Shown: positions 53,344 through 62,330, numbered from the stretch's first letter. The stretch: DNA of 64,000 bases from JAJPHW01 sp963771505 (GCA_963771505.1 CAVYTO010000005.1:62001-126000); one strand, 5' to 3'. Translations and numbers: made by a program. The notes: generated by a model from the letters alone, not told the origin.

Positions 53344-53980
53344 TTTGTAAAACAGATCCGGCAGCGGCCGCCCGGCCCGAAGTCTGGGTCCGCACGGCGC
53401 AGATTCCCTTGAAGATCGCGTGACAGACGCTCAGGTGGAAGTCTTCGATCACCTGCATGTTGTCCGAAGGGACTATTGCGCAGTAGTCGCACAATCGTTT
53501 CATTTTTCCGCCCTGGAACCCGGCAAGGCCAATTGTGGACGCTCCGCTTTCTCTGGCAAACTCCAGCGCTCGGAGTACATTCGGCGAATTTCCGCTGCCG
53601 CTGATCGCCATGGCGACGTCGTCTGGCCCGATCAAACCGCGAAACTGTTCGGAAAAAATTCCTTCGTAGGAGTGATCGTTGGCCCAAGCGGTCAGAAGCG
53701 GAACATTGTCGCAGAGAGAAATTACGCGAAACGCCTTATCATTTCCCCCACTTCGGGTTCCCTTCCCTAAATCGCATGCGAAGTGAGAAGCCAGCGCCGC
53801 GCTTCCTCCATTACCGAACAGGTAGACGGTCCCGCCGTCCTCGCGGGCCAAAAGCAATCGTTCGATGATCGCCTCAATGTCGAGGTAGGGCAAATTATCA
53901 AGAACGGCGTAGTATGACTCAAAATAACGCTTTACTGCGCTCGCAGAAGCACTTGAACCGCTGTTTGCCACTTTGTTCAT
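53336..53980 (-). CDS. gmhA: phosphoheptose isomerase (SIS domain)
   Basis: 214 residues from ATG 53980 (GGAGATGG upstream). SIS fold: VYLFGNGGSAALASHFACDL, then ISGSGNSPNVLRALEFA and a C-terminal helix. The NGGSA and HFACDL motifs are typical of GmhA, which converts sedoheptulose 7-phosphate to D-glycero-D-manno-heptose 7-phosphate. With the HddA- and HddC-like genes it makes a heptose activation set. The C-terminal ~15 residues (GRAAAAGSVLQSD) are unusual and overlap the next gene. Confidence 0.88.
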   Translation of the reverse strand: MNKVANSGSSASASAVKRYFESYYAVLDNLPYLDIEAIIERLLLAREDGGTVYLFGNGGSAALASHFACDLGKGTRSGGNDKAFRVISLCDNVPLLTAWANDHSYEGIFSEQFRGLIGPDDVAMAISGSGNSPNVLRALEFARESGASTIGLAGFQGGKMKRLCDYCAIVPSDNMQVIEDFHLSVCHAIFKGICAVRTQTSGRAAAAGSVLQSD

Positions 53981-54026
53981 TCCATCTCCATTGGGCATTC
54001 TAAAACACTCGTCCGCATTCAGATGT

Positions 54027-55184
54027 TTAGCTTTGGAGTTCGCGAGCAGTATGTTCCAACGCCGATAACCGGCTGTTTTCGACCGCCTGAACAGACAGCG
54101 CGCCTGCAACCGCTCGCACGAACACGGGTCCCCACGTTTGCAAAGAATACCCGGTCTCCACCGTTTTGCGCGCTCTTCGAGCCAGTTCGACCCGCAATGA
54201 TCGCTCGGTTACCAATCGTGCCAACAAGTCAAACCATTGGTCGGAGGAGTTCGCGAGGAACCCGTTCTCGCCGTGCTGAATCAGATCGCCGGTGATTCCC
54301 ACGGGTGAAGCCACAGTTGCCGCACCACATGCCATATATTGAACGGCTTTAAACGCGCATTTGCCCCGCGTCCATTCTGTGTCCGGCATGGGCATGATGC
54401 CAACGTCCAGGGACTGAAGATCGGTTATCTCCGACGAGAGACGGAAAGGGAGCGATTCGTTGTCCGCAACTTCTAATTCGTAATCTGGCGCGCCAAAGAA
54501 CCTGAACTGGACTTGCCCAGGAAATGTTGCGTCAACACGCTTGAGCGCTTCCTCGACAATCGTCAGGTAGGGAGCTGTTGAAGCACTTCCCATCCAACCA
54601 ATTGTTACGGGATTTCCGGTTCTTGATCTGGGATCACGATAGCGGTAGTAATCACAGTCAACAACGGTCGGGATCACACAGACTTCAGGATTCAGCTTCC
54701 GAGCATATTCAGCGAGAATGCGGTTCCCCGCGATCACACGTGTGCAGCGGCGCATCACCTCATCCACCCCCGTTCCATACTTGAGCCGATACAGCATGGG
54801 ATGGCGGAACGAAGAAGTGTCTGGATGCCCGGCGTAGATCGCATCGTCAAAATTGAAAATCACGTTACAATTTCGTTTCAAAACCGCCTTTTCCCACAAA
54901 GGCGCAAAAAACGGAAAGACTTCTCGATTGATTACGACTGCGTCATACCCACCGCTGCTGAGGATTTGCGCAGCCCGTCGCAAGGTGCCTACCAACATTC
55001 CCCACACCTTTGCAGCGACATGACCATCCTTGCGTAACACCGCAAATAATTCTGCCGAAGAAAATGGCGCGATCACACACTCATAGCCAGCTGCCTCGAA
55101 GTGCGTCCGGAACTGATAGACCCGGTAACGAGCGCCAGCGTCCAGTTCAGGATGGGCGACAAAGAATAAGATTTTCTTTGACAA
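54027..55184 (-). CDS. glycosyltransferase, GT4-like
   Basis: 385 residues. GT-B fold: N-terminal FVAHPELDAGARYRVYQF, linker with TIGWMGSASTAPYL (start of the nucleotide-sugar domain), and a C-terminal GKCAFKAVQYMACGAATVASPVG segment that matches the family 4 donor-binding E/G-rich region, followed by GENGFLA. Probably cytosolic and membrane-associated, adding one sugar of the repeat unit; donor and linkage cannot be told. Same strand and close to neighbours. Confidence 0.87.
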   Translation of the reverse strand: MSKKILFFVAHPELDAGARYRVYQFRTHFEAAGYECVIAPFSSAELFAVLRKDGHVAAKVWGMLVGTLRRAAQILSSGGYDAVVINREVFPFFAPLWEKAVLKRNCNVIFNFDDAIYAGHPDTSSFRHPMLYRLKYGTGVDEVMRRCTRVIAGNRILAEYARKLNPEVCVIPTVVDCDYYRYRDPRSRTGNPVTIGWMGSASTAPYLTIVEEALKRVDATFPGQVQFRFFGAPDYELEVADNESLPFRLSSEITDLQSLDVGIMPMPDTEWTRGKCAFKAVQYMACGAATVASPVGITGDLIQHGENGFLANSSDQWFDLLARLVTERSLRVELARRARKTVETGYSLQTWGPVFVRAVAGALSVQAVENSRLSALEHTARELQS

Positions 55185-55194
55185 ACTGCTAACC

Positions 55195-56388
55195 CTATCC
55201 GTTCAAGATTTGCTCATAGGCCGCCAGACACTCACGGATCGGCTCGCCGGTCCAGCTAAATTTCTCCCGCCGCCGCAGTTGCGCGTTCTGCCCCAGACGC
55301 GCACGCAATTCGCTGTCTCGCAATAACAGATCCAGCTTTTCTGCAAAGCCTGCCTCATCTTCGGCCGCAGCCAGTATGCCGCTCTCTCCGTCGACAATGT
55401 ACTCTTTGTTTTGTCCAACCGCAGACGTAATGACCGGCTTGCCCATGGCCATGTAATCGATGACGCGCAACGAGCACTTGGAACGATGAATCGGATTGTC
55501 CGGATAAGGAAACGCGGTAACGTCCGACGCCCATATCGCGCGTATGAATTGATCGTAGGGCAGCCGTGGCCAAAAATGCGCCGTGACTTCGGAGCGGTCG
55601 GCGAAGTATTTCTTGACTTTATCCAAGTCTGGCCCTTCGCCGACAAACAACAAAGCCGCACCATTGCGCGTAGCTACCGGTGCCGCCATGCGACAAAACA
55701 GCATTATGTCGTCGCCCGGCTCAAAATGACCGTTATAGAAAATAACGGGCTGTTTCGGATCCAATCCCATGGATCTCTTAGTCTCCTCAGGAGTCTGCGA
55801 GCGGACATCGACATGGGCCCGCGAGTTCCCCGCGGACGCGCCGCAGTTCGGCACATAGTAGACTCCCTCCGAACTGCCACGCACTTCCCTCACGCGATCG
55901 AGCAACGCTTTGCTGGCCACGGTGACCGCTGGCGTCGAACGCATCATGGCTCGTTCCTGCCGATCGATATATTCTTTCAATAGCCAGGGATATTGCTTGA
56001 TATCGTTGAACCCGCCCCACCCTTCCCAGTCGTCACAATCAAGCACCAGATTTTTGTGTCCACGGATTCTCAGGTAGGCGGCAGCGGCCCCGGCGAAACC
56101 TTTCGGTTTGAAAATGTGCACCAAATCAGTCTCGTCCTTCTCCAAATAGCCCAGCAGTCTCGTAAGCAGGGCTGGGTAGCTTAGCCGGGACCGCCCCGAC
56201 TTGATTCCCCGAATTCGTACGCCTTCCTCTTCCCATTCTTTGCCGGACTCTTCGAGGTTGTCATAGGGCGCCACAATTATGGTGACGCTATGCCCCTGCC
56301 GCACCAATTCCGCCGCCAGCGGAAATGCGCGCCCCTGGATCGTACCCTTGGGGCGGAATCCGAACCCGCCTACAAATGTGATTTTCAT
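55195..56388 (-). CDS. glycosyltransferase, family 4 (GT-B)
   Basis: 397 residues from ATG 56388. N-terminal acceptor domain starts KITFVGGFGFRPKGTIQGRA with the Gly-rich loop; donor domain from PVIFYNGHFEPGDD, then CSLRVIDYMAMGKPVITSAVG and GESGILAA, the GT4 EX7E-like region. It adds a sugar to the growing lipid-linked repeat unit. It ends ten bases before the preceding glycosyltransferase gene begins, so the two are probably co-transcribed. Confidence 0.88.
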   Translation of the reverse strand: MKITFVGGFGFRPKGTIQGRAFPLAAELVRQGHSVTIIVAPYDNLEESGKEWEEEGVRIRGIKSGRSRLSYPALLTRLLGYLEKDETDLVHIFKPKGFAGAAAAYLRIRGHKNLVLDCDDWEGWGGFNDIKQYPWLLKEYIDRQERAMMRSTPAVTVASKALLDRVREVRGSSEGVYYVPNCGASAGNSRAHVDVRSQTPEETKRSMGLDPKQPVIFYNGHFEPGDDIMLFCRMAAPVATRNGAALLFVGEGPDLDKVKKYFADRSEVTAHFWPRLPYDQFIRAIWASDVTAFPYPDNPIHRSKCSLRVIDYMAMGKPVITSAVGQNKEYIVDGESGILAAAEDEAGFAEKLDLLLRDSELRARLGQNAQLRRREKFSWTGEPIRECLAAYEQILNG

Positions 56389-56436
56389 ATGTCGAAGCAA
56401 CCCATATTCGATATTGTGTTTGGGTAGATAAATTGC

Positions 56437-57444
56437 TCACTTCGCAGAAATTGGACGTATGAGTAATTCTTGCGGGGGACCATAGATGCCCCGGATAAAA
56501 TGCAGGATTCCGCGGGCAACCGCTTTGCCCCCGGACGGGCTGCGGAAGGTCTCGACGACCATTCGGGCCACTTTTTTGCTAAGCGTGATCGTTAACGCAA
56601 ACGGTTTGAAAGGATACCGGGAATAGGTGGCCACCCAGCGCAGTTGATTGCGAGTCGCCATGTATAACGTGAGTGGCGATTTTTGTCCCCAAGTGCTCGA
56701 AACTTTGTGCCAGATGTGCGAGGACGGTACAAACATGTGGCGGTATCCGCAACGAGCCGCGCGCGCACACAAATCGATATCTTCGAAATAGGCGAAAAGA
56801 TTTTCGTCGAGCATTCCCACCCGCTCGAAAAGCGACGACTTTGCCAACAGCGCGCACCCGGTGATGAAGTCTGTTTCTCTTTCTATCGAAAACTCGCCGG
56901 ATGCGTCGGTCTTGTTCAATCCAAGGTGATGGATTGCGCCATCTACCCGACGGAGTTGCCCGCCAGCGAACCATATCTTTTGGGGCTCACCGCGGTAAAA
57001 AATCTTTGGACCGACTATACCGATTCTAGGATCGCGTTCGGCGACGGTTACCAGTCGGGAAAGGAAATCGGGTGCCACCACCGTGTCATTGTTTAGGAGG
57101 AGGACATAGTCGGCTTCCCGCGAGAGTGCATCGCGTATTCCCAGATTGCAACCGCCGCTGAATCCAAGGTTGCGTAAACTTTTCAGCTGAGGTAATCCTG
57201 GATAGCGCTCGCTGATGCGGTCTCCCGATCCATCGCTCGACCCGTTATCGACCACAATGATTTCGTAGTTGGGATAATTGATCCTGGTCAAGGACTCGAT
57301 GCAATCTACGGTATCGGCATAGCCGTTGAGATTGATCAGAACAATGGATACACGAGGCATCAACGCATGATCCACGGAGATGCTGCCTAATCTGTTTTGC
57401 AACTCGCGGATTGGCTGGGAGATCGTCGTGGAAGCGTCTCGCAT
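56437..57444 (-). CDS. glycosyltransferase family 2 (rhamnosyltransferase-like)
   Basis: 335 residues. GT-A fold: SIVLINLNGYADTVDCIESL, IIVVDNGSSDGS, then LLLNNDTVVAPDFL (metal-binding DxD-like NND) and FAYFEDIDLCARAARCGY. This pattern is that of rhamnosyl- or similar transferases of the WbbL group. A hydrophobic/amphipathic C-terminus could attach it to the membrane. Its ATG follows the stop of the methyltransferase gene directly (TGAATG), so translation is probably coupled. Donor sugar not determined. Confidence 0.9.
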   Translation of the reverse strand: MRDASTTISQPIRELQNRLGSISVDHALMPRVSIVLINLNGYADTVDCIESLTRINYPNYEIIVVDNGSSDGSGDRISERYPGLPQLKSLRNLGFSGGCNLGIRDALSREADYVLLLNNDTVVAPDFLSRLVTVAERDPRIGIVGPKIFYRGEPQKIWFAGGQLRRVDGAIHHLGLNKTDASGEFSIERETDFITGCALLAKSSLFERVGMLDENLFAYFEDIDLCARAARCGYRHMFVPSSHIWHKVSSTWGQKSPLTLYMATRNQLRWVATYSRYPFKPFALTITLSKKVARMVVETFRSPSGGKAVARGILHFIRGIYGPPQELLIRPISAK

Positions 57445-58353
57445 TCAAGCTTTCGTTGCCGTAATCTCGATCATGTCGCCTTGCCCTATCAGGTCAAACA
57501 CGTTCGCCAGCCACTGCGACGCCAGCCTGAGAGGGTAAAAATTGACAGCCCTGCCCTGCATCGGCAGTTTCCCGCTCAAGCGGTTGCGCCATATCTGATA
57601 GCTGCCGAGTACGCCGAAAAAATCGGAGTGAAACGTGACCTTTTCCACACGAAAATCATGCTTTTGCAACAGCCGCGTCAAGGTGGAAACCGAGTAGGAG
57701 AAAACATGCACAGGCGCACAAAGATGCCACCAGTATTGGCCGAAAAATCTTCCATTGACACTCGCGATATTGGGCACGGCGATGAGCAGCTTGCCGTTGG
57801 GCCGGAGTATGTCGCGAATCGTCTGCAACGTTGCATCCGGGCAACTGATGTGCTCGAAGGCATGATTCGCATGGACGAAATCGAAGCTCCCCGCGGCGAA
57901 GCCCGCGTCCTGAAGCGTGCCCGCGAATATTTCCAGGTGTTTGGTCTCACGCCCCAGCCGCGCCGCCCGTTCGCTGATCTCGACTCCGAAAACCTTCCAT
58001 CCCTTGCTTCTCATCCGGTCCAGCCACCAGCCGGTTCCACACCCCACATCGAGGCATACTCCAGGTTGGGCAAAAACAGGGTCTTTCGTGCCGAGGTGGT
58101 AACCCAAGGTTTTTTTCCATCGATCCCGCCACACCCGCACTTCGAATTTGTCTTGGTAGGCGTAGTAGTCGTTCGGATACATCCCCGCGAGTTCAGCATC
58201 GCTGTAGGTGGGATTGAGGAAGACCAGGGAACACGAATCGCATCGGACAACTGGGAAGCGGCCTGGTATCCCGTATTGCCGGTCCTCGGCATCGTAGAGA
58301 TTCGAAAAGCTGTTGGCATCGCACAGCGGGCATTGGGATAGATACTGGCTCAT
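57445..58353 (-). CDS. SAM-dependent methyltransferase with N-terminal zinc-ribbon
   Basis: 302 residues. Two Cys pairs at the N-terminus (CPLC, CDSC) form a zinc-ribbon-like head as in class I methyltransferases of sugar loci. SAM-binding motif I is LDVGCGTGWWLDRM, then FDFVHANHAFEHI and LRPNGKLLIAVPN. The target is probably a sugar of the repeat unit. It is stop-start coupled to the GT2 gene downstream on the minus strand. Confidence 0.9.
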   Translation of the reverse strand: MSQYLSQCPLCDANSFSNLYDAEDRQYGIPGRFPVVRCDSCSLVFLNPTYSDAELAGMYPNDYYAYQDKFEVRVWRDRWKKTLGYHLGTKDPVFAQPGVCLDVGCGTGWWLDRMRSKGWKVFGVEISERAARLGRETKHLEIFAGTLQDAGFAAGSFDFVHANHAFEHISCPDATLQTIRDILRPNGKLLIAVPNIASVNGRFFGQYWWHLCAPVHVFSYSVSTLTRLLQKHDFRVEKVTFHSDFFGVLGSYQIWRNRLSGKLPMQGRAVNFYPLRLASQWLANVFDLIGQGDMIEITATKA

Positions 58354-58396
58354 GTTGGTGATTCGACCGGTTAGACATCGGCATGAGCCGAGCCCC

Positions 58397-59449
58397 TCAG
58401 GCGCCTACCGCGAACCTCCGGGCGAATTTTGCGACAGGCGGGAAATGCCTAAATTTATCCAAATCGTAGTGATCGAAAAACCCCCCGGCGAGAAGCAGTC
58501 CGCTGTAAATGACTCCAAACACGACGGTCGCAAGGGCGAGACCCGCCCAATGTGTTGGCTGGAGCAGCCCGGCCCAGCCGGCGATGCCCAGCAAAGCAAG
58601 CGAACATACCGACGGACCAGCATACGCATCCTTCAGCACGCGGGAAAACTTCAACCGGGTTTGCCGGTGAAACAGATAGAGGAAAATTGCGCTCGAGAGC
58701 ACGGACGATGCGGCGGCACCGCCCACCGCTCCCTCAAAGCCAAACCGATGGATCAAATAAATACTGAGCGGGATACCTGCACCGATGCCGGCCAGGGCAG
58801 CGGTCATCCCCTGCCAGAGCTGTCCTTGTCCGGTCAGGATCATCAAGCCTGGCCCCGTCAACAGGTTGGTGAGGTTCAACAGCAGCATGATTCTGAGCGG
58901 AATCGCGACGACTTCGAGGGATGGTCCGATCCATAGGTCGATGAAGCGCCGGGAGAGGGCAATGCCTAAGAATGTAATCGGGACAGAAATAAATGCCAGA
59001 TACTTCTGCGCGCGAAAGTACAGTTCGACCAGTTTTGTGCGCTCGTCGAGCACATCGAGTTCTGAAGCCGCAGGGAGAATGGGGCCCAGCAGAAGCGCCG
59101 GAAATCCTCGAACCTTGGTCGCAGTATCGCTCGCCATGTCATACCAACCCACGGCAACGACTCCCGTAAACATAGCCAGCAGAAACTTTTCAAGATGGTT
59201 TTGCAGTGCGGCGGCCGCCTGTACCAGATAGACTTTCCAGCTGAAAGACAGTATCAATGCAGCCTGGCTTCGTGTCGCCGTCCGAGGCTGAAGACGAAAG
59301 TCCGGCAGCAGTCGATGCACCAGATAGCCATGCAGCACCAGTGTCAATGCGGCAGAGATGACGCTGCCTTCCAATAGCCCGTTTACGCCACGACTAAGGC
59401 TGAGAAATCCCGCCAAGAACCGCGGCGAGCAACAAATTGCATCCAGCAA
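58397..59449 (-). CDS. Wzx-type flippase, C-terminal fragment (frameshifted)
   Basis: The conserved part starts at LSLSRGVNGLLEG (about 59409) and runs to the stop, with eight or nine membrane helices of the polysaccharide-transport (MATE-like, Wzx) type. The start of the frame (59449) is arbitrary. The N-terminal half lies in the next frame (following entry). Reading across requires removing one base near the C3 run at 59409-59411, which restores GGFLSLSRG. The whole protein would be about 500 residues and flip lipid-linked repeat units. Confidence 0.82.
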   Translation of the reverse strand: MLDAICCSPRFLAGFLSLSRGVNGLLEGSVISAALTLVLHGYLVHRLLPDFRLQPRTATRSQAALILSFSWKVYLVQAAAALQNHLEKFLLAMFTGVVAVGWYDMASDTATKVRGFPALLLGPILPAASELDVLDERTKLVELYFRAQKYLAFISVPITFLGIALSRRFIDLWIGPSLEVVAIPLRIMLLLNLTNLLTGPGLMILTGQGQLWQGMTAALAGIGAGIPLSIYLIHRFGFEGAVGGAAASSVLSSAIFLYLFHRQTRLKFSRVLKDAYAGPSVCSLALLGIAGWAGLLQPTHWAGLALATVVFGVIYSGLLLAGGFFDHYDLDKFRHFPPVAKFARRFAVGA

Positions 59450-59912
59450 GCAGATTGGTGAGATCGATTCTTTGGATTCCCGAAGTCACCGAAGCGGGCA
59501 GAAACGTCACGATGTTGATCCACACCAAAACGATCGCAAGATGAAACAATTTCGTGAGTTCCGCCGCCGACTCGGGGCTCTGTTTGAAGAGGAGATGCAC
59601 GGCCTCATGGGAAGCGGCATAGGCCACAGCGGCGATAGCTGAAGCGAGACAGGCGAACACGACGATGCTCGTGTTAATCAATAAGCTGAGCTTCACGGAA
59701 TCCCGCTGCGCATAGTATTCCGCAACGTACTTGCTCACCGTGCCCAGCAGCCCCAAATCGGCGAGACTGGTTAGGCTGTTCAGTGCAACAAAAACGGCCC
59801 ACGTCCCGTAACCGCGCGTCCCGACATGTCTCAGGATAAGCGGGGTGAGCACCAGCGGAATCGGCGCCACCATCAAAGCCCTGCCCCCGCCGAAGAGGAC
59901 ATTGCGAATCAT
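59394..59912 (-). CDS. Wzx-type flippase, N-terminal fragment (frameshifted)
   Basis: About 172 residues from ATG 59912, just after AGGAAA. It contains the first four or five helices of a Wzx/MATE-like flippase (NVLFGGGRALMVAPIPLVLT; TRGYGTWAVFVALNSLTSL). Conserved sequence ends at LLLAAVLGG; then a stop follows after ISQP, while the overlapping frame continues the protein (previous entry). Flippases move undecaprenyl-linked units to the periplasmic face. Confidence 0.82.
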   Translation of the reverse strand: MIRNVLFGGGRALMVAPIPLVLTPLILRHVGTRGYGTWAVFVALNSLTSLADLGLLGTVSKYVAEYYAQRDSVKLSLLINTSIVVFACLASAIAAVAYAASHEAVHLLFKQSPESAAELTKLFHLAIVLVWINIVTFLPASVTSGIQRIDLTNLLAGCNLLLAAVLGGISQP

Positions 59913-59967
59913 TTTCCTGCTTAAAGGCTGTTCCGCTTGATTCAAAGTGTAGGCATCCTGATGCAAC

Positions 59968-60618
59968 CTAGGCGGCAGTTGCCAGACCGGCGACCATCGG
60001 CTTTTGCGCAAGCACGTAGGTTGTGGACGCAAGCACATGCGCAGAAGGCGATCGGTTGAGTAGCAGATCGAGCGGGTTCAGCGCCGCCCCGATCACATTC
60101 CAGATCGCGCCAAGGGGGAAGCCTATCCAGCGCGGCCAGCACTGGGTCAAATAGCCAGACACGAGGCTGACGATCGCGTACGTCGGTCCAACACAGGCAC
60201 CACTCTCCTGTACCTCGAATCCGGCGCGCTCAAACAAAAGGGCGTGGCCGATCACCGTGAAATTCTGAAAATGAAAAGGATACCCGTGAAATCTTTGCAA
60301 AAACGGCGTCATCGCCACCACCTTGCCGCCCGGTTTAAGAACACGGCGCATTTCCGAGACAGCCTTTGCCGGGTCGTTCAGGTGTTCCAGAACCGCTTCG
60401 CAATAAATTGCGTCTACTGAGTCGTCCTGATAAGGAAGAAGATGAGCGTCTCCTACCACGTCGACATTGCGGAACGGCCCAATGTTCATGTTGGTCAACT
60501 TTGGGTTTGGACGAAGCGGACCCCCGCCGATGGACAGGCAGACCTGATCCTCGAAAACAGAATCTATGACGCTATCAAATGCGCGCCGCGAAGCCGCCGT
60601 CCGGTAGTCGTGGCGCAA
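59968..60618 (-). CDS. class I methyltransferase, C-terminal fragment (frameshifted)
   Basis: SAM-methyltransferase core: LSIGGGPLRPNPKLTNMNIG, DAHLLPYQDDSVDAIYCEAVLEHL, EMRRVLKPGGKVVAMTPF. The first in-frame codon is TTG at 60618 (RHDYRTAASRRAFDSV). The protein's head lies in the frame above (next entry), ending at LLSRVKEH; joining needs one base inserted near 60605-60620. Acceptor unknown, probably a sugar of the repeat unit. Confidence 0.82.
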   Translation of the reverse strand: MRHDYRTAASRRAFDSVIDSVFEDQVCLSIGGGPLRPNPKLTNMNIGPFRNVDVVGDAHLLPYQDDSVDAIYCEAVLEHLNDPAKAVSEMRRVLKPGGKVVAMTPFLQRFHGYPFHFQNFTVIGHALLFERAGFEVQESGACVGPTYAIVSLVSGYLTQCWPRWIGFPLGAIWNVIGAALNPLDLLLNRSPSAHVLASTTYVLAQKPMVAGLATAA

Positions 60619-60866
60619 TGCTCTTTTACGCGTGAAAGCAACCAGCGCAGCCCGGTGTCCTGATACTCATCCACCATTTGGGCTGAAGAGCCGACATACT
60701 TCTCCGCAGCTTCGCTGTCTACGATCAGCAGAGGCACGCCCGAGCCCGTCACGGAATACGTGGATCCAGCGTCCGAAGTAAGCGTGGCGCCGTTCTTGCG
60801 CAGGCGGGTCTTACTTCGCGGACATACAAGCAATCCTTGTTCGATTTGTTGATCGATCGACATCAT
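60564..60866 (-). CDS. methyltransferase N-terminal Trm112-like fragment (frameshifted)
   Basis: About 100 residues. The N-terminus (DQQIEQGLLVCPRSKTRLRK, then AGSTYSVTGSGVPLLIVDSE) resembles the small Trm112/YcaR-like head often fused to methyltransferases in sugar loci. Conserved sequence ends at GLRWLLSRVKEH. The last residues (GRRLRGAHLIAS) are out-of-frame reading; the methyltransferase continues in the overlapping frame. Its ATG overlaps the stop of the polymerase/ligase fragment (TGATG). Confidence 0.78.
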   Translation of the reverse strand: MMSIDQQIEQGLLVCPRSKTRLRKNGATLTSDAGSTYSVTGSGVPLLIVDSEAAEKYVGSSAQMVDEYQDTGLRWLLSRVKEHCATTTGRRLRGAHLIAS

Positions 60867-61156
60867 TGAATGTTGGCGGTACCGGTACCCGTGGACAACG
60901 CAACCGACTCCGCGGAGGCTAAGCGTCGCACCGTTTCACCTAACCCGATCAAAAGCCAGACGAGGTAGCCCGCGTGCGGACCGAAAGAACCGGAATCGTC
61001 GGAAAAGCCCCCGATAAGCGTAGTACAGAGGGCAAAGGCGAAAGCCAGAGCGAAAACCCCGTAGATAGGATCTTTACGCAGGGCGAGGTTGCGTTTTATG
61101 TTGCCGAGAAACACCTTCAACATCGCGAACGTTCCGATCAGCCCAAACATCACCAA
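60863..61156 (-). CDS. O-antigen polymerase/ligase, C-terminal fragment
   Basis: 97 residues, two or three membrane helices (GLIGTFAMLKVFLGN; PIYGVFALAFAFALCTTLIG; GYLVWLLIGLGETV), resembling the end of Wzy/WaaL-type proteins. It is in the same frame as the fragment to its right and separated from it only by one TGA codon (61157-61159). The expected TYLYLI-like motif before the Gly lies in a shifted frame just there, so a pair of small indels is a likely cause. Confidence 0.72.
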   Translation of the reverse strand: MVMFGLIGTFAMLKVFLGNIKRNLALRKDPIYGVFALAFAFALCTTLIGGFSDDSGSFGPHAGYLVWLLIGLGETVRRLASAESVALSTGTGTANIQ

Positions 61157-61927
61157 TCAGATAAAGGTAAGTTGGTGGGGAGATCCGCCGGCAGGGGCCC
61201 AATCTGCGACAACCTGTTGGTGGAACGAGAATAGATATTCAAAATTGCCGATGCCAACTCCAATGAAGGGATGCGACCACCATGTCTGCAACGCGAAATA
61301 CCAAAGATCGAAGCGCGTGTAGGCATCCCACAGCAGACGGTCCGTTCCGGTTCCCGTAATCTTTTCGCGCATGAACTCGCCGAACGGCCCGAAGGTAAGA
61401 GCGATACCTCCCACGATCAGGATTCCGAGCGCGGCGCGCATCACCTTCCACCGGAATTTCGGCTCGAACATCCATGCGAAAAGTCCGATTGTCAAGAACA
61501 GAGTAAGCCACGCTCCAAAGGTAAAGCTAAGCCCCAAGCCGATGAGCGTCAGCACTGTAATCCATAGCCACTTCGATTTCACGCTTTTGCCGCCCTCGGT
61601 CATCCACAACGCTACCCCGACCGGTATGCACAGGTTGAAATAGTGCGCGATCTCCATCTCAGAGGTGAGTACCGAGATCATTCGATTGCGCCATTCCCAG
61701 AAGGCCGTGCGTCCATGGGCAAGCGATGTATCCATGCGCGGATTGACGATCCAAAACAGGAGACCGAAATCCTGGATGGCGAACTGGTACAAACCGTAAA
61801 TAACCACGCAGGCGACCGACACCATTAGCACCCGCAACACTTGCGAGACCTGCTCGCGAGTTCTCACCAGGTTGGGAACGAGCAGGGCCAGGCCGATGTT
61901 CGACCCCATGCGAACGCTTTCCTTCAC
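61157..61927 (-). CDS. O-antigen polymerase/ligase, middle fragment
   Basis: 256 residues, with about seven membrane helices and the Wzy_C/ligase pattern: a large loop ending FALQTWWSHPFIGVGIGNFEYLF, the conserved HPxxGxGxGNF motif of O-antigen ligase/polymerase (WaaL/Wzy). The start (GTG 61927) is arbitrary: conserved sequence enters from the frame to the right, the break being near the G4 run at 61945-61948. Together the pieces would form one inner-membrane enzyme that polymerises or ligates the lipid-linked glycan. Confidence 0.78.
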   Translation of the reverse strand: MKESVRMGSNIGLALLVPNLVRTREQVSQVLRVLMVSVACVVIYGLYQFAIQDFGLLFWIVNPRMDTSLAHGRTAFWEWRNRMISVLTSEMEIAHYFNLCIPVGVALWMTEGGKSVKSKWLWITVLTLIGLGLSFTFGAWLTLFLTIGLFAWMFEPKFRWKVMRAALGILIVGGIALTFGPFGEFMREKITGTGTDRLLWDAYTRFDLWYFALQTWWSHPFIGVGIGNFEYLFSFHQQVVADWAPAGGSPHQLTFI

Positions 61928-61985
61928 TGTGTAAGGCAGATCGTGGGGCGCACAAGCGAAAGTGCAATCAGCGAGGCGATAACGA

Positions 61986-62330
61986 TCAGATATTTATTGA
62001 AACTGGACGTGATGAATTTCCGTCCCGATTGGCGAAACGAGATGAGGAACGGAATCCACAAAAAAACCTTAGCAATTCGGCGGCTACCGGTACGTCACCG
62101 ACCGGAACAATAAAATTAAATGGGATAAGAAATGTCATGACGAGAAGCAGTTCGTAGGGTCGAGTCAGAAAGTAGGCTAGCGCGGGAACCACGATCAGCA
62201 GCGCTAACAGCAAGGGGGTATAGAAAATCGTGCCCGCCAGTAGCGCACCCAGCAACGCAAGCCATGTAGTGGCTTTGCGGTCTCCTGGCTCATAACTATC
62301 AATTGGGTAGGAATTCAAGCGGGAATGCAT
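61986..62330 (-). CDS. O-antigen polymerase/ligase, N-terminal fragment
   Basis: About 114 residues with ATG at 62330 and the first three helices (TTWLALLGALLAGTIFYTPL; ALLIVVPALAYFLT; LLLVMTFLIPFNFIV). Conserved sequence reaches VPVAAELLRFF and then leaves the frame at an A7 run on the plus strand (62060-62066). Past this run a different frame reads LWIPFLISFRQSGRKFITSS and joins up to the middle fragment. A very hydrophobic membrane enzyme of the Wzy/WaaL type. Confidence 0.75.
   Translation of the reverse strand: MHSRLNSYPIDSYEPGDRKATTWLALLGALLAGTIFYTPLLLALLIVVPALAYFLTRPYELLLVMTFLIPFNFIVPVGDVPVAAELLRFFCGFRSSSRFANRDGNSSRPVSINI

Noticed and set aside
57397..58341. 314-aa open frame on the plus strand
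   Set aside because: Antisense to the methyltransferase gene, which has clear SAM and zinc motifs. A GC-driven shadow.
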